Of a DNA stretch of 13,735 bases, positions 6,445-13,735 are shown piece after piece. The notes under the pieces are model-generated. The model was not told the DNA's origin. It saw only the letters and a program-made list of their open reading frames with translations, and searched no databases. The stretch covers positions 1-13,735 of the forward strand of contig CAXBNV010000038.1 in assembly GCA_963977185.1 (NCBI GenBank), written 5' to 3'. Position 1 is the first letter of the stretch. Each line of letters starts with the position of its first letter. The stretch comes from CAXBNV01 sp963977185 (GTDB taxonomy: Bacteria > Pseudomonadota > Gammaproteobacteria > JAGOUU01). Made by a program: the position numbers and the translations under genes.

Positions 6445-8955
6445 TTGAGATTAGCAAACAATAGAGTAAAAGAAATTTTTCTTATTATTTTAGGAACCTT
6501 AGCGATATATTTTTTAGTATCTTTAGTAAGCTATGATTCCTATGATCCAAGTTGGTCTTATGTTGGATCTAATAAAAATGTAACAAATGCAGGTGGTATA
6601 ATAGGGGCTTTCCTGTCTGATTTGTGTTTTTATATTTGGGGAATGTTTGCATATTGGATTCCTATAGGAGGATTATATGGAGTTTATTTATCTTATAAAA
6701 ATAATTTATTTATAGAGGATTCTAAATATTTATCAATATTAATTAAAATAGCAGGATTTATATTAATTTTAATTTCTGGTTCAGCTTTATCTGATTTATA
6801 TATGCATGTTCAATATAATTTACCAAATGGTCTTGGTGGATTGATAGGTAAATTGTTAGCAGGCGAGTTAACTACAAATTTTAATAAAATAGGAGCCAGC
6901 TTATTTTTAATAGCTACTTTTTTGATAGGAATTATTTTATTTACAGGTGTTTCTATAATATCTGCATTTAGTTTTTTATCTAAAAGTTTAGTGTATTACT
7001 ATAATTTTATTTTTGATAAAGTTAAAGAATTATCGATATTATTATTTTCAACGTTTATTAAAAGCATTAATTTTTTGATTATAAAAATAAAAAAAATTAT
7101 ATTGAATACAATAATCAATTATAGAAATAATCATAAATCTAGAAAAGAGCGTAAGGAGGCTATTAATAAAACTCAACTAGAGCAAAACAAAAATAATGTT
7201 AATCTAAAGAGCTCAAATATATTTAATGAAAATCAATCAGTCAAAATATCTAAAAAAATAGACTCTAATGACATCAGTCAAAAAGCTATAAATAAAAAAG
7301 AAGCGCTGAGTAAAGAAGATTATGCTAATAATTGGGATGAAGTTAATTCAGAAGCAGAAAATCTAAAAGATATTTTTACTAATCAAGTTATTGAAACTAA
7401 ATCTAGTAATAAAATGAATAATACCGCGAATGTTAATAATTTGAGTAAAAGCAAATCAGAGCATATTAATATCAAGTTACCAGCTTTGGGTTTATTAGAT
7501 TCACCTGATTTATCGAATAAAGTTGGTTATACAGAGCAACAATTACAAGATATGGGGCAATTAGTTGAGTCTAAATTATTAGATTTTGGTTTAAAAGTTC
7601 AGGTTGTTGAGGTAAGCCCAGGTCCTGTAATTGTTAGGCTTGAATTAATGCTTGCTCCAGGAACTAAAGTGAGTAGGTTAACAACGATAAGCAAAGATAT
7701 AGCAAGATCATTATCAATAGAAAGTGTAAGAGTTGTTGAGGTAATTCCAGGTAAGCCATATGTCGGTATTGAAATTCCCAATCAACATAGAGAAATAGTT
7801 TTTTTAAGGGAAGTTTTACAAAGTTCAGAGTATCAGACATCTAAGTCACCACTTACCTTAGTTTTAGGAAAAGATATTTCCGGAAAATCTACCATTGCGG
7901 ATTTAAGTAAAATGCCGCATTTGTTGGTTGCAGGAACGACAGGAGCTGGTAAGTCAGTTGGGATTAATGCTATGATTTTAAGTATTTTATTTAAATCTAG
8001 TCCTAGTGATGTAAGATTAATCATGATTGATCCTAAAATGTTGGAATTGGCAATATACGAGGGAATACCTCATTTATTAACTCCAGTTGTAACCGATATG
8101 AAAGATGCAGCAAATGTTTTAAGATGGTGTGTTGCTGAAATGGACCAACGTTATAAACTTATGGCTGCTTTAGGTGTTAGAAGTATCGTTGGATATAATG
8201 ATAAAGTAGAAAAAGCTATCAAAAAGAATAATCCTATTTATGACCCATTATGGCCAGAAGAATCTCAAGATCCGCCACCTATATTAAAGAAATTACCATA
8301 TATTGTTGTAATAGTTGATGAGTTTGCGGATATGATAATGGTGGTTGGTAAAAAAGTAGAAGAGTTAATTGCTCGTATTGCTCAAAAAGCAAGAGCGGCA
8401 GGAATTCATATGATTTTAGCAACTCAAAGACCTTCGGTAGACGTTATTACAGGATTAATTAAGGCTAATGTTCCAACAAGAATAGCATTCCAAGTATCAT
8501 CTAAAATAGATTCAAGAACTATACTTGATCAGCAAGGAGCTGAAAATTTGTTAGGCCAAGGGGATATGTTATTTCTACCGCCAGGTACTGGTATTCCAAA
8601 TAGAGTTCATGGTGCATTTGTTGCAGATCATGAAGTTCATGCAGTTGTAGATGAGATTAAAAAAGATGCTGAACCAGATTATATTCCTGAAATTTTAAAT
8701 AAAGTTAATGTTCCTGGATTACCAAAATTAGACATAGATAATGACGATGATACAGAGTTAGATGAATTATACGATGAATCAGTACAATTTGTATTAGAAA
8801 ATAAAAAAACTTCAATTTCAGCATTGCAACGTAGGTTTAAAATTGGTTATAATCGCGCAGCAAGAATTATAGAGCATATGGAAGAAGTAGGTGTTTTAAG
8901 CCCTGTTCAATCAAATGGCTTAAGAGAAATATTAATTACTGATGGAGTAGGATGA
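6445..8955 (+). CDS. ftsK: DNA translocase FtsK
   Basis: Septal, membrane-anchored double-stranded-DNA pump that links cell division to chromosome segregation and dimer resolution; 836 aa, shorter than E. coli FtsK because its linker is short. The N-terminal membrane domain has about four or five hydrophobic segments (about 10-29, 51-83, 96-116, 150-180 and perhaps 196-220), including the family motif YDPSWS (33-38). A polar Lys/Asn-rich linker spans about 225-340. The motor domain follows, with Walker A GTTGAGKS (497-504), Walker B leading to DEFADM (625-630) and ILATQRPSVDVITGLIKAN. A winged-helix gamma domain at about 775-836 (FKIGYNRAARIIEHMEEVG) reads polarity sequences. The start is TTG. 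Its end overlaps the lolA ATG by 4 bp, so the two are coupled. Confidence 0.96.
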   Translation: MRLANNRVKEIFLIILGTLAIYFLVSLVSYDSYDPSWSYVGSNKNVTNAGGIIGAFLSDLCFYIWGMFAYWIPIGGLYGVYLSYKNNLFIEDSKYLSILIKIAGFILILISGSALSDLYMHVQYNLPNGLGGLIGKLLAGELTTNFNKIGASLFLIATFLIGIILFTGVSIISAFSFLSKSLVYYYNFIFDKVKELSILLFSTFIKSINFLIIKIKKIILNTIINYRNNHKSRKERKEAINKTQLEQNKNNVNLKSSNIFNENQSVKISKKIDSNDISQKAINKKEALSKEDYANNWDEVNSEAENLKDIFTNQVIETKSSNKMNNTANVNNLSKSKSEHINIKLPALGLLDSPDLSNKVGYTEQQLQDMGQLVESKLLDFGLKVQVVEVSPGPVIVRLELMLAPGTKVSRLTTISKDIARSLSIESVRVVEVIPGKPYVGIEIPNQHREIVFLREVLQSSEYQTSKSPLTLVLGKDISGKSTIADLSKMPHLLVAGTTGAGKSVGINAMILSILFKSSPSDVRLIMIDPKMLELAIYEGIPHLLTPVVTDMKDAANVLRWCVAEMDQRYKLMAALGVRSIVGYNDKVEKAIKKNNPIYDPLWPEESQDPPPILKKLPYIVVIVDEFADMIMVVGKKVEELIARIAQKARAAGIHMILATQRPSVDVITGLIKANVPTRIAFQVSSKIDSRTILDQQGAENLLGQGDMLFLPPGTGIPNRVHGAFVADHEVHAVVDEIKKDAEPDYIPEILNKVNVPGLPKLDIDNDDDTELDELYDESVQFVLENKKTSISALQRRFKIGYNRAARIIEHMEEVGVLSPVQSNGLREILITDGVG

Positions 8956-9629
8956 TCATTATGAATACAATTATAAAAAAAGCCACATACTTTATTATTT
9001 TATTTTTTTCTATAAATATATTAGCAAATAATAATCAAAATATTTCTAATACTGATTTGAGTTTTAATGAGCTAATTGATATTTTTAAAACAATGTCAGC
9101 TCAATTCAAGCAGTATAGTATTAATAATAATAAAAAACAGTTTGAAAGTAGTGGAACATTATTTATAACAAAACCAGATAAATTTAGATGGGATATTTTA
9201 CATCCAAACAATCAAGTTTTGCTCTCAGATGGAAATCAGTTTATTGATTATGATATTGATTTAGAACAAGCATCAATTAAATCTTTAAAAAATATTAGTA
9301 AGAAAGTACCTATTTATATTTTAAGTGGTAATTCTAAAAGTATTGAACAAAATTATGATATAAAAAAATTATCAAATAAAAATAAAAAAATTATATATAG
9401 GCTGACGCCTAAAAATAATAAAATAACTCCTAAAAAAAATTTTAATCAGGGGCAAAATATAACCGCTGTTGATATGGCTTTTAGTAACAACGCATTAAGT
9501 AGTATAGAGTTGTTTAGCAATAACAAATTAATTACTACTATTGCTTTTTATAAAGTAAAATTAAACAAAAATATTTCCCTAAAGAAATTTAAATTATTTA
9601 TTCCTAAAGACGTTGAAATATTAAAGTAG
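8952..9629 (+). CDS. lolA: Outer-membrane lipoprotein carrier protein LolA
   Basis: Periplasmic chaperone that takes lipoproteins from the inner-membrane LolCDE complex to the outer-membrane receptor LolB; 225 aa including the signal peptide, typical length. The signal peptide has a hydrophobic core at about residues 11-24 with cleavage likely after Ala25; there is no lipobox Cys. The family signature is at about residues 49-94: MSAQFKQY, SSGTLFITKPDKFRW, and HPNNQVLLSDG. The rest is weakly conserved and Lys/Asn-rich. The ATG at 8952 overlaps the ftsK stop (ATGA); an ATG three codons on at 8961 would also leave an intact signal peptide and is an alternative start. The ftsK-lolA order is widely conserved, which strengthens the call. 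Confidence 0.92.
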   Translation: MIIMNTIIKKATYFIILFFSINILANNNQNISNTDLSFNELIDIFKTMSAQFKQYSINNNKKQFESSGTLFITKPDKFRWDILHPNNQVLLSDGNQFIDYDIDLEQASIKSLKNISKKVPIYILSGNSKSIEQNYDIKKLSNKNKKIIYRLTPKNNKITPKKNFNQGQNITAVDMAFSNNALSSIELFSNNKLITTIAFYKVKLNKNISLKKFKLFIPKDVEILK

Positions 9630-9636
9630 AAATAAA

Positions 9637-11352
9637 ATGAAAGATTATATATTAAAAATTGATTCCAAAACAGGCAAAAAATGTCTTGAAACTTCTCATA
9701 AAGGGAAGAAATTATTAAATTTTGCAATATTAAACAAAGGCACTGCCTTTAATGACGAAGAAAGAGCTCGTCTAAATTTATTAGGTAAATTACCAATTAG
9801 AGTTGAAATTATAGAAGAGCAGGTCAGTCGAGTTTATTCTCAATTGCAAAGATTTGAAAATGATTTACAGAAAAATATTTATTTAATGAGCCTTTTAGAG
9901 CGAAACCAAACTTTGTTTTATAGATTAATTAAAGATAATTTACATGAAGTTCTACCTATAATATACACACCCATAGTTGGTTCTGCAGTTAAAGAATTTA
10001 GTCGAGAGTTTAGAGCACCAAGAGGTCTTTATGTTTCATATCCTGATATTGATAAAATAGATGAAATTTTAGCAAATAGGACGCCTTATGATGTTGATAT
10101 TATAGTTGCAAGTGATGGTCAAGGAGTTTTAGGAATAGGTGATCAGGGTATAGGCGGTATGGATATTCCTGTTGCTAAGTTAAGTGTGTATACCATCTGT
10201 GGAGGTATATTTCCAGGATTAACTTTACCAGTTATGCTTGATGTTGGAACTGATAATCAAGAGTTATTAGATGATCCTTTATATTTAGGTTGGCGTCATA
10301 AAAGAGTAACTGGTAAACAATATGATGATTTTATTGATGCCTTTGTAGAGTCTGTTAAAAAAAATTGCCCTAATGCCTTTTTACATTGGGAGGATTTTGG
10401 CAGAGATAATGCAAAAAGAATTTTAGATCGACACAAGGATAACTTATGTAGTTTTAATGATGATATTCAAGGTACAGGCGTTGTTGCCGCTTCTGCAGTT
10501 ATTACCGGATGTAAAGTTAATAATCAGGCATTACATGATCAAAAAATAGTTATCTTTGGCGGCGGTACAGCAGGAATAGGAATAGCCGATCAGATTTGTG
10601 ATATTATGATTGATTCTGGAATTTCCGAAAAATTTGCTAGAAAATGTTTCTGGATTATAGATAGAAATGGTTTAATTATTGAAGGTGGTAAAGATATACC
10701 TGATATACAAGCATCTTACGTTAGAGAATTATCAGATGTATCTAACTGGAAATTGAATAATGTAGAAAATATTAGCCTTCTTGATGTTATTACAAATTTA
10801 AAGCCAAATATTTTATTAGGCTGCTCAGCTGTTCCTGGAGCTTTTTCTGAGTTAGTTGTAACAAAAATGTGTGAAGGAGTAGATGAATCAGTTAGGCCTA
10901 TTATTATGCCTTTGTCTAATCCAACTGAAAGATCAGAAGCTGTTCCTGAAGATTTATTAAACTGGAGTAATGGTCGAGCCTTAATTGCAACAGGAAGTCC
11001 ATTTAAACCTGTTGAATACGGAAATTCAACTTGTGAGATAGCACAATGTAATAATTTATTATCTTTTCCAGGTATTGGTCTTGCCGCTAGTACAGTGTAC
11101 CCTAAAAAAATATCAAAAGGGATGTTGGTTGAAGCATGTCAAGCTCTTGCAAAACAAGCTTATCCGAATATAACAAATATGATTCTTCCTAAAATTGAAA
11201 ATCCTTTAGAGATATCTAAAAAAGTTGCTTTAGCAGTTGCTAATCAGGCTATAAAAGAAGGGTTAGCTCAAGATATTAAAGAATCTTCAGTAGAAGAGCG
11301 AATTAATCGTAAGATTTGGCTTCCTGATTATTTGCCTATTAAAGATATTTAA
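9637..11352 (+). CDS. maeA: NAD-dependent malic enzyme (malate to pyruvate), MaeA type
   Basis: Cytoplasmic oxidative decarboxylation of malate to pyruvate and CO2, with NAD as likely cofactor; 571 aa, as expected for MaeA. Conserved features: catalytic Tyr110 in IIYTPIVG, Lys181 in PVAKLSVYT, metal ligands Glu252 and Asp253 in WEDFGR and Asp276 in FNDDIQGTG, and the nucleotide-binding GGGTAGIG at 308-315. An active-site Arg found in animal malic enzymes (in DGERILG) is Gly163 here (DGQGVLG), a state I recall also from malolactic enzymes and some bacterial malic enzymes, so the exact reaction is not certain. It starts 7 nt after lolA with a poor Shine-Dalgarno sequence, so it probably sits in the ftsK-lolA transcript. 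In many relatives rarA occupies this place. Confidence 0.9.
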   Translation: MKDYILKIDSKTGKKCLETSHKGKKLLNFAILNKGTAFNDEERARLNLLGKLPIRVEIIEEQVSRVYSQLQRFENDLQKNIYLMSLLERNQTLFYRLIKDNLHEVLPIIYTPIVGSAVKEFSREFRAPRGLYVSYPDIDKIDEILANRTPYDVDIIVASDGQGVLGIGDQGIGGMDIPVAKLSVYTICGGIFPGLTLPVMLDVGTDNQELLDDPLYLGWRHKRVTGKQYDDFIDAFVESVKKNCPNAFLHWEDFGRDNAKRILDRHKDNLCSFNDDIQGTGVVAASAVITGCKVNNQALHDQKIVIFGGGTAGIGIADQICDIMIDSGISEKFARKCFWIIDRNGLIIEGGKDIPDIQASYVRELSDVSNWKLNNVENISLLDVITNLKPNILLGCSAVPGAFSELVVTKMCEGVDESVRPIIMPLSNPTERSEAVPEDLLNWSNGRALIATGSPFKPVEYGNSTCEIAQCNNLLSFPGIGLAASTVYPKKISKGMLVEACQALAKQAYPNITNMILPKIENPLEISKKVALAVANQAIKEGLAQDIKESSVEERINRKIWLPDYLPIKDI

Positions 11353-11400
11353 TAATATATTTTTCCTACAGCTAATTTTGAGTCAAAAGGATTTTTTTAT

Positions 11401-13233
11401 ATGTTAAAAAACAAAAAGTTTGTTTATATTTATTTATTTATATTTTTATTAATTATTATTAGAGTTTTTTTATATTTTGGTTTTCAAAAAAACACTAATA
11501 ATATAAAAGTTAAATCTAGTAATGAATCGTATGAAGAATTAAATACAGCTTTATTTGAAAAAGAATCTAGGTTTCACCCTGTTATTGGTACACTTGGGGT
11601 GGTTTCTGTTCAAGAAAAACTAGCTGCAAAAGTGGGGGTCGATATTTTAAAAAAAGGCGGTAATGCTGTTGATGCGGCTGTTGCTGTTGGATATGCTTTA
11701 GGTGTTACTTTACCACGAGCAGGTAATATAGCTGGTGGTGGGTTTATGTTGATTTGGGATGCAAAAAAAAAACAAGCATATAATATAAATTACAGAGAAA
11801 AAGCCCCCGGTAATATTAATGATAAAATCTTTTTAAATAATAAAGGTGATGTTGATACTGATATATTAGCAAATTCTTATAAATCAGTTGGTATTCCAGG
11901 AACTGTTTATGGTTTAAATCTAGCTTATGAAAAATTTGGCAGCGGTAATTTAACTTTAGAAAATTTACTTAGTCCAGCTATTAAACTTGCTGAGAATGGC
12001 TATGAAATAAGTTATGCAAATGCTGATGCACTATATTATGCAAAAGATAGATTAAATAAAGATCCATATACAAAAAATATTTTTTTTAAAGATGGTCAAA
12101 TTTTACAAGCAGGGGATTTATTAAAACAAAAAGATTTAGCTAATACTTTAAAAAGAATATCTAAAAATGGCACGAAAGAATTTTATACAGGTAAAACAGC
12201 AGAGTTATTAATTAAAGCATCAAATAAAAATCAAGGTTTATTAAAGATTAATGATTTAATAAATTATAAAGCAGAGATCTCTGAACCTGTAAAATCTAGT
12301 TATAAAAAATATAAAATTTTATCATCACCTTTGCCTAGTTCAGGCGGAATTACTTTAATAGAAATTCTAAATATATTAGAAAATTTAAATTTTTCTAATA
12401 TAGGTATTAATAGCGCTGAATATATTCATTATTTAGTCGAGGCTATGAACTTTGCTTTTTATGATAGAAATTATAATTTAGGCGATCCATTGTATGTAAA
12501 AGATATTAACAAAATAGTAGATAAAATAATCTCAAAAAAACATGCAAAAGAAATTTTTGAAAAAATTAAACCTAATAAACATATTAAATCACAAGATATA
12601 GATAAAAATTATAAAAACATAAAAGAAGGTGTTAATACTACGCATTATGTAATAATTGATAAAGATGGCAATATGGTAAGTAATACTTATTCTTTAAATT
12701 ATTCTTTTGGTATTGCTAAAGCTGTTCCAGGTGCTGGTTTTTTATTAAATAATGTTGTTGATGATTTTACTATTAAAGCTAACCAGCCGAATGCTTATGG
12801 ATTAATTCAAGATGAGGAAAATTTGGTTGGCTCTAATAAGCAACCATTAAGCTCAATGGCTCCAACAATTGTTTTAGATGAATATGATAGGCCAATATTA
12901 GCAACAGGAAGTCCTGGAGGAAGCCGAATTATAACAACTGTATTACAAGTAATTCTAAATTATTTAGAATATCACTATAATATTGCAACAGCTGTAGCTA
13001 GCCCTAGAATTCACAGCCAATTATGGCCAGATAAAGTTTTATATGAAGAAGGCATTAGCCAGGATACTATAAATATATTAGAAAAAATGGGACACCATTT
13101 AGAAAAATTCAGAGCAATGGGATCTGCTCAATCTGCCAGTGTGGAGACAAATATTAATGATAATTCTATGTTTTTATTTGCAACAGCTGATCCTAGACGA
13201 GAAGGGAGCGATGCGTTAGCTATAAATAAATAG
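11401..13233 (+). CDS. ggt: Gamma-glutamyltranspeptidase precursor
   Basis: N-terminal-nucleophile hydrolase that splits glutathione and other gamma-glutamyl compounds in the periplasm, giving glutamate and cysteinyl-glycine. It is 610 aa and self-cleaves before Thr413 (TTHYVIIDKDG), giving a large subunit and a 198-residue small subunit, matching the family. Other active-site elements are present: Arg132 in NYREKAPG, the Ser pair in QPLSSM (484-485), and the oxyanion region GSPGGSRI (503-510). The N-terminus is basic followed by a hydrophobic stretch at about residues 8-28 but lacks an obvious signal-peptidase site, so it may stay membrane-anchored. AAGGA (11387-11391) precedes the ATG by 9 nt. 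It follows malic enzyme after 48 nt with no terminator or clear promoter. In intracellular bacteria such as Francisella, Ggt serves cysteine supply from host glutathione. Confidence 0.95.
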   Translation: MLKNKKFVYIYLFIFLLIIIRVFLYFGFQKNTNNIKVKSSNESYEELNTALFEKESRFHPVIGTLGVVSVQEKLAAKVGVDILKKGGNAVDAAVAVGYALGVTLPRAGNIAGGGFMLIWDAKKKQAYNINYREKAPGNINDKIFLNNKGDVDTDILANSYKSVGIPGTVYGLNLAYEKFGSGNLTLENLLSPAIKLAENGYEISYANADALYYAKDRLNKDPYTKNIFFKDGQILQAGDLLKQKDLANTLKRISKNGTKEFYTGKTAELLIKASNKNQGLLKINDLINYKAEISEPVKSSYKKYKILSSPLPSSGGITLIEILNILENLNFSNIGINSAEYIHYLVEAMNFAFYDRNYNLGDPLYVKDINKIVDKIISKKHAKEIFEKIKPNKHIKSQDIDKNYKNIKEGVNTTHYVIIDKDGNMVSNTYSLNYSFGIAKAVPGAGFLLNNVVDDFTIKANQPNAYGLIQDEENLVGSNKQPLSSMAPTIVLDEYDRPILATGSPGGSRIITTVLQVILNYLEYHYNIATAVASPRIHSQLWPDKVLYEEGISQDTINILEKMGHHLEKFRAMGSAQSASVETNINDNSMFLFATADPRREGSDALAINK

Positions 13234-13251
13234 CTTGTTGATATAAAATAA

Positions 13252-13279
13252 TTGACATTATTATTTCTAAAAGTATAAT
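13252..13279 (+). promoter_or_regulatory. Consensus sigma70 promoter of the last gene
   Basis: TTGACA (13252-13257) and TATAAT (13274-13279) are both exact, with a 16-bp spacer, the same design as the helicase promoter. Transcription would start near 13286, about 58 nt before the ATG at 13344. The rest of the ggt-to-hydrolase gap (13234-13343) is AT-rich and holds nothing else I can identify. Confidence 0.8.
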
Positions 13280-13343
13280 TACTAAGCTAGCAAGCGAAAT
13301 AGTAAATTAATCAGTTAATAAATATTTATAGGTAGTAATTTTT

Positions 13344-13735
13344 ATGTTGTTTTTAGAAGATACTGTTAGTTTTATTTTTTTTCCAGCTCGTTTGGTTTGT
13401 AACTTATTACTTGGCAGATTACTTTCTTTTCCTATTTTGCCAGGACAGATTTCATATCGAGCTAAAAAAGATTGTGACATCCTCACTGAGCTTGATATAA
13501 AAGGTGATGCTCTTAATGATGATCATCAATTATCTGAAAAAAATCAATATGTTATATACTCTGGTGGTAATGCAGAGAGTGTTTTAGATACTGGAGTATA
13601 TGATAATAGTTTTTATGCAATTAATGAAGAATTAAAAACGTTTTTAATTAAATATGATTACCCAGGAGTTGGTAATAGCCCAGGCTATCCTTCCTCATAC
13701 CTAGATTTAGTCGATGGAGCAGAAAAAGTAATAAA
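13344..13735 (+). CDS. Putative alpha/beta hydrolase-like protein (5' part only)
   Basis: The frame opens at ATG 13344 and is still open at the right edge, giving 130 codons. AGG at 13330-13332 lies 11 nt before the ATG. The N-terminal 35 residues are hydrophobic with a few Arg (FFPARLVCNLLLGRLLSFP). Then come a strand-turn YVIYSGGNAES (about 70-80) and, near residue 103, KYDYPGVGNSPGYPSSYLDL. The strand plus Y-x-G-V-G-x-S-x-G pattern resembles the early core of alpha/beta hydrolases, in particular as I recall it from the DUF818 (Chlamydia CHLPS-type) proteins and similar Legionella hydrolases. The nucleophile elbow and the rest of the triad would lie beyond the window, so activity cannot be judged. 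It is probably separately transcribed from the promoter above. Confidence 0.6.
   Translation, partial: MLFLEDTVSFIFFPARLVCNLLLGRLLSFPILPGQISYRAKKDCDILTELDIKGDALNDDHQLSEKNQYVIYSGGNAESVLDTGVYDNSFYAINEELKTFLIKYDYPGVGNSPGYPSSYLDLVDGAEKVI

Noticed and set aside
13218..13235. Perfect inverted repeat AGCTAT/ATAGCT across the ggt stop as a terminator
   Set aside because: Stem of six mostly A-T pairs and no T-run after it; too weak for a factor-independent terminator.
13233..13296. GCTTG and CAAGC arms flanking the last promoter
   Set aside because: Only five bases each and about 55 nt apart; expected by chance.

Overview
The window is very A+T-rich and densely packed. It carries core genes of a gammaproteobacterium: the trxB/ftsK/lolA neighbourhood, infA, an isoaspartyl-methyltransferase-like gene linked to tolC, malic enzyme and gamma-glutamyltranspeptidase. 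Low GC, Asn/Lys-rich proteins, few and short intergenic gaps and an apparently reduced gene order point to a host-associated lineage of the Legionellales or Francisella-like (Thiotrichales) kind. This is inference; the genus cannot be fixed from the sequence alone.

Layout. (1) Positions 1-1441, minus strand: a DEAD-box RNA helicase that runs off the left edge. Its C-terminal tail is a Ser/Arg/Asp-rich repeat built from perfect 27-bp tandem units, and it has a consensus sigma70 promoter. (2) Positions 1571-5028, minus strand: an isoaspartyl-methyltransferase-like gene followed by two tandem TolC-family outer-membrane channel genes, overlapping or nearly touching, so very likely one transcript. 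(3) Positions 5075-6348, minus strand: infA and trxB. (4) From 6445, plus strand, divergent from trxB: ftsK, lolA, malic enzyme and ggt, the first three tightly packed. (5) From 13344, plus strand: the first 130 codons of a protein resembling an alpha/beta hydrolase, behind a second consensus promoter; it runs off the right edge.

Functions. FtsK couples division with chromosome segregation. LolA carries lipoproteins to the outer membrane. The two TolC-like channels are probably shared outer-membrane exits for efflux pumps or type I secretion. Thioredoxin reductase and gamma-glutamyltranspeptidase both touch thiol metabolism, the latter by splitting glutathione in the periplasm. Malic enzyme feeds pyruvate from malate. 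The helicase and IF-1 belong to RNA and translation functions.

No tRNA, rRNA, CRISPR array, insertion sequence or convincing factor-independent terminator was seen. No gene-free stretch exceeds 130 bases. I do not see a clearly new multi-gene system. The most interesting points are the repeat-expanded helicase tail, the duplicated tolC, the methyltransferase with an altered catalytic loop, the malic enzyme with Gly in place of an active-site Arg, and the truncated hydrolase-like gene at the right edge.
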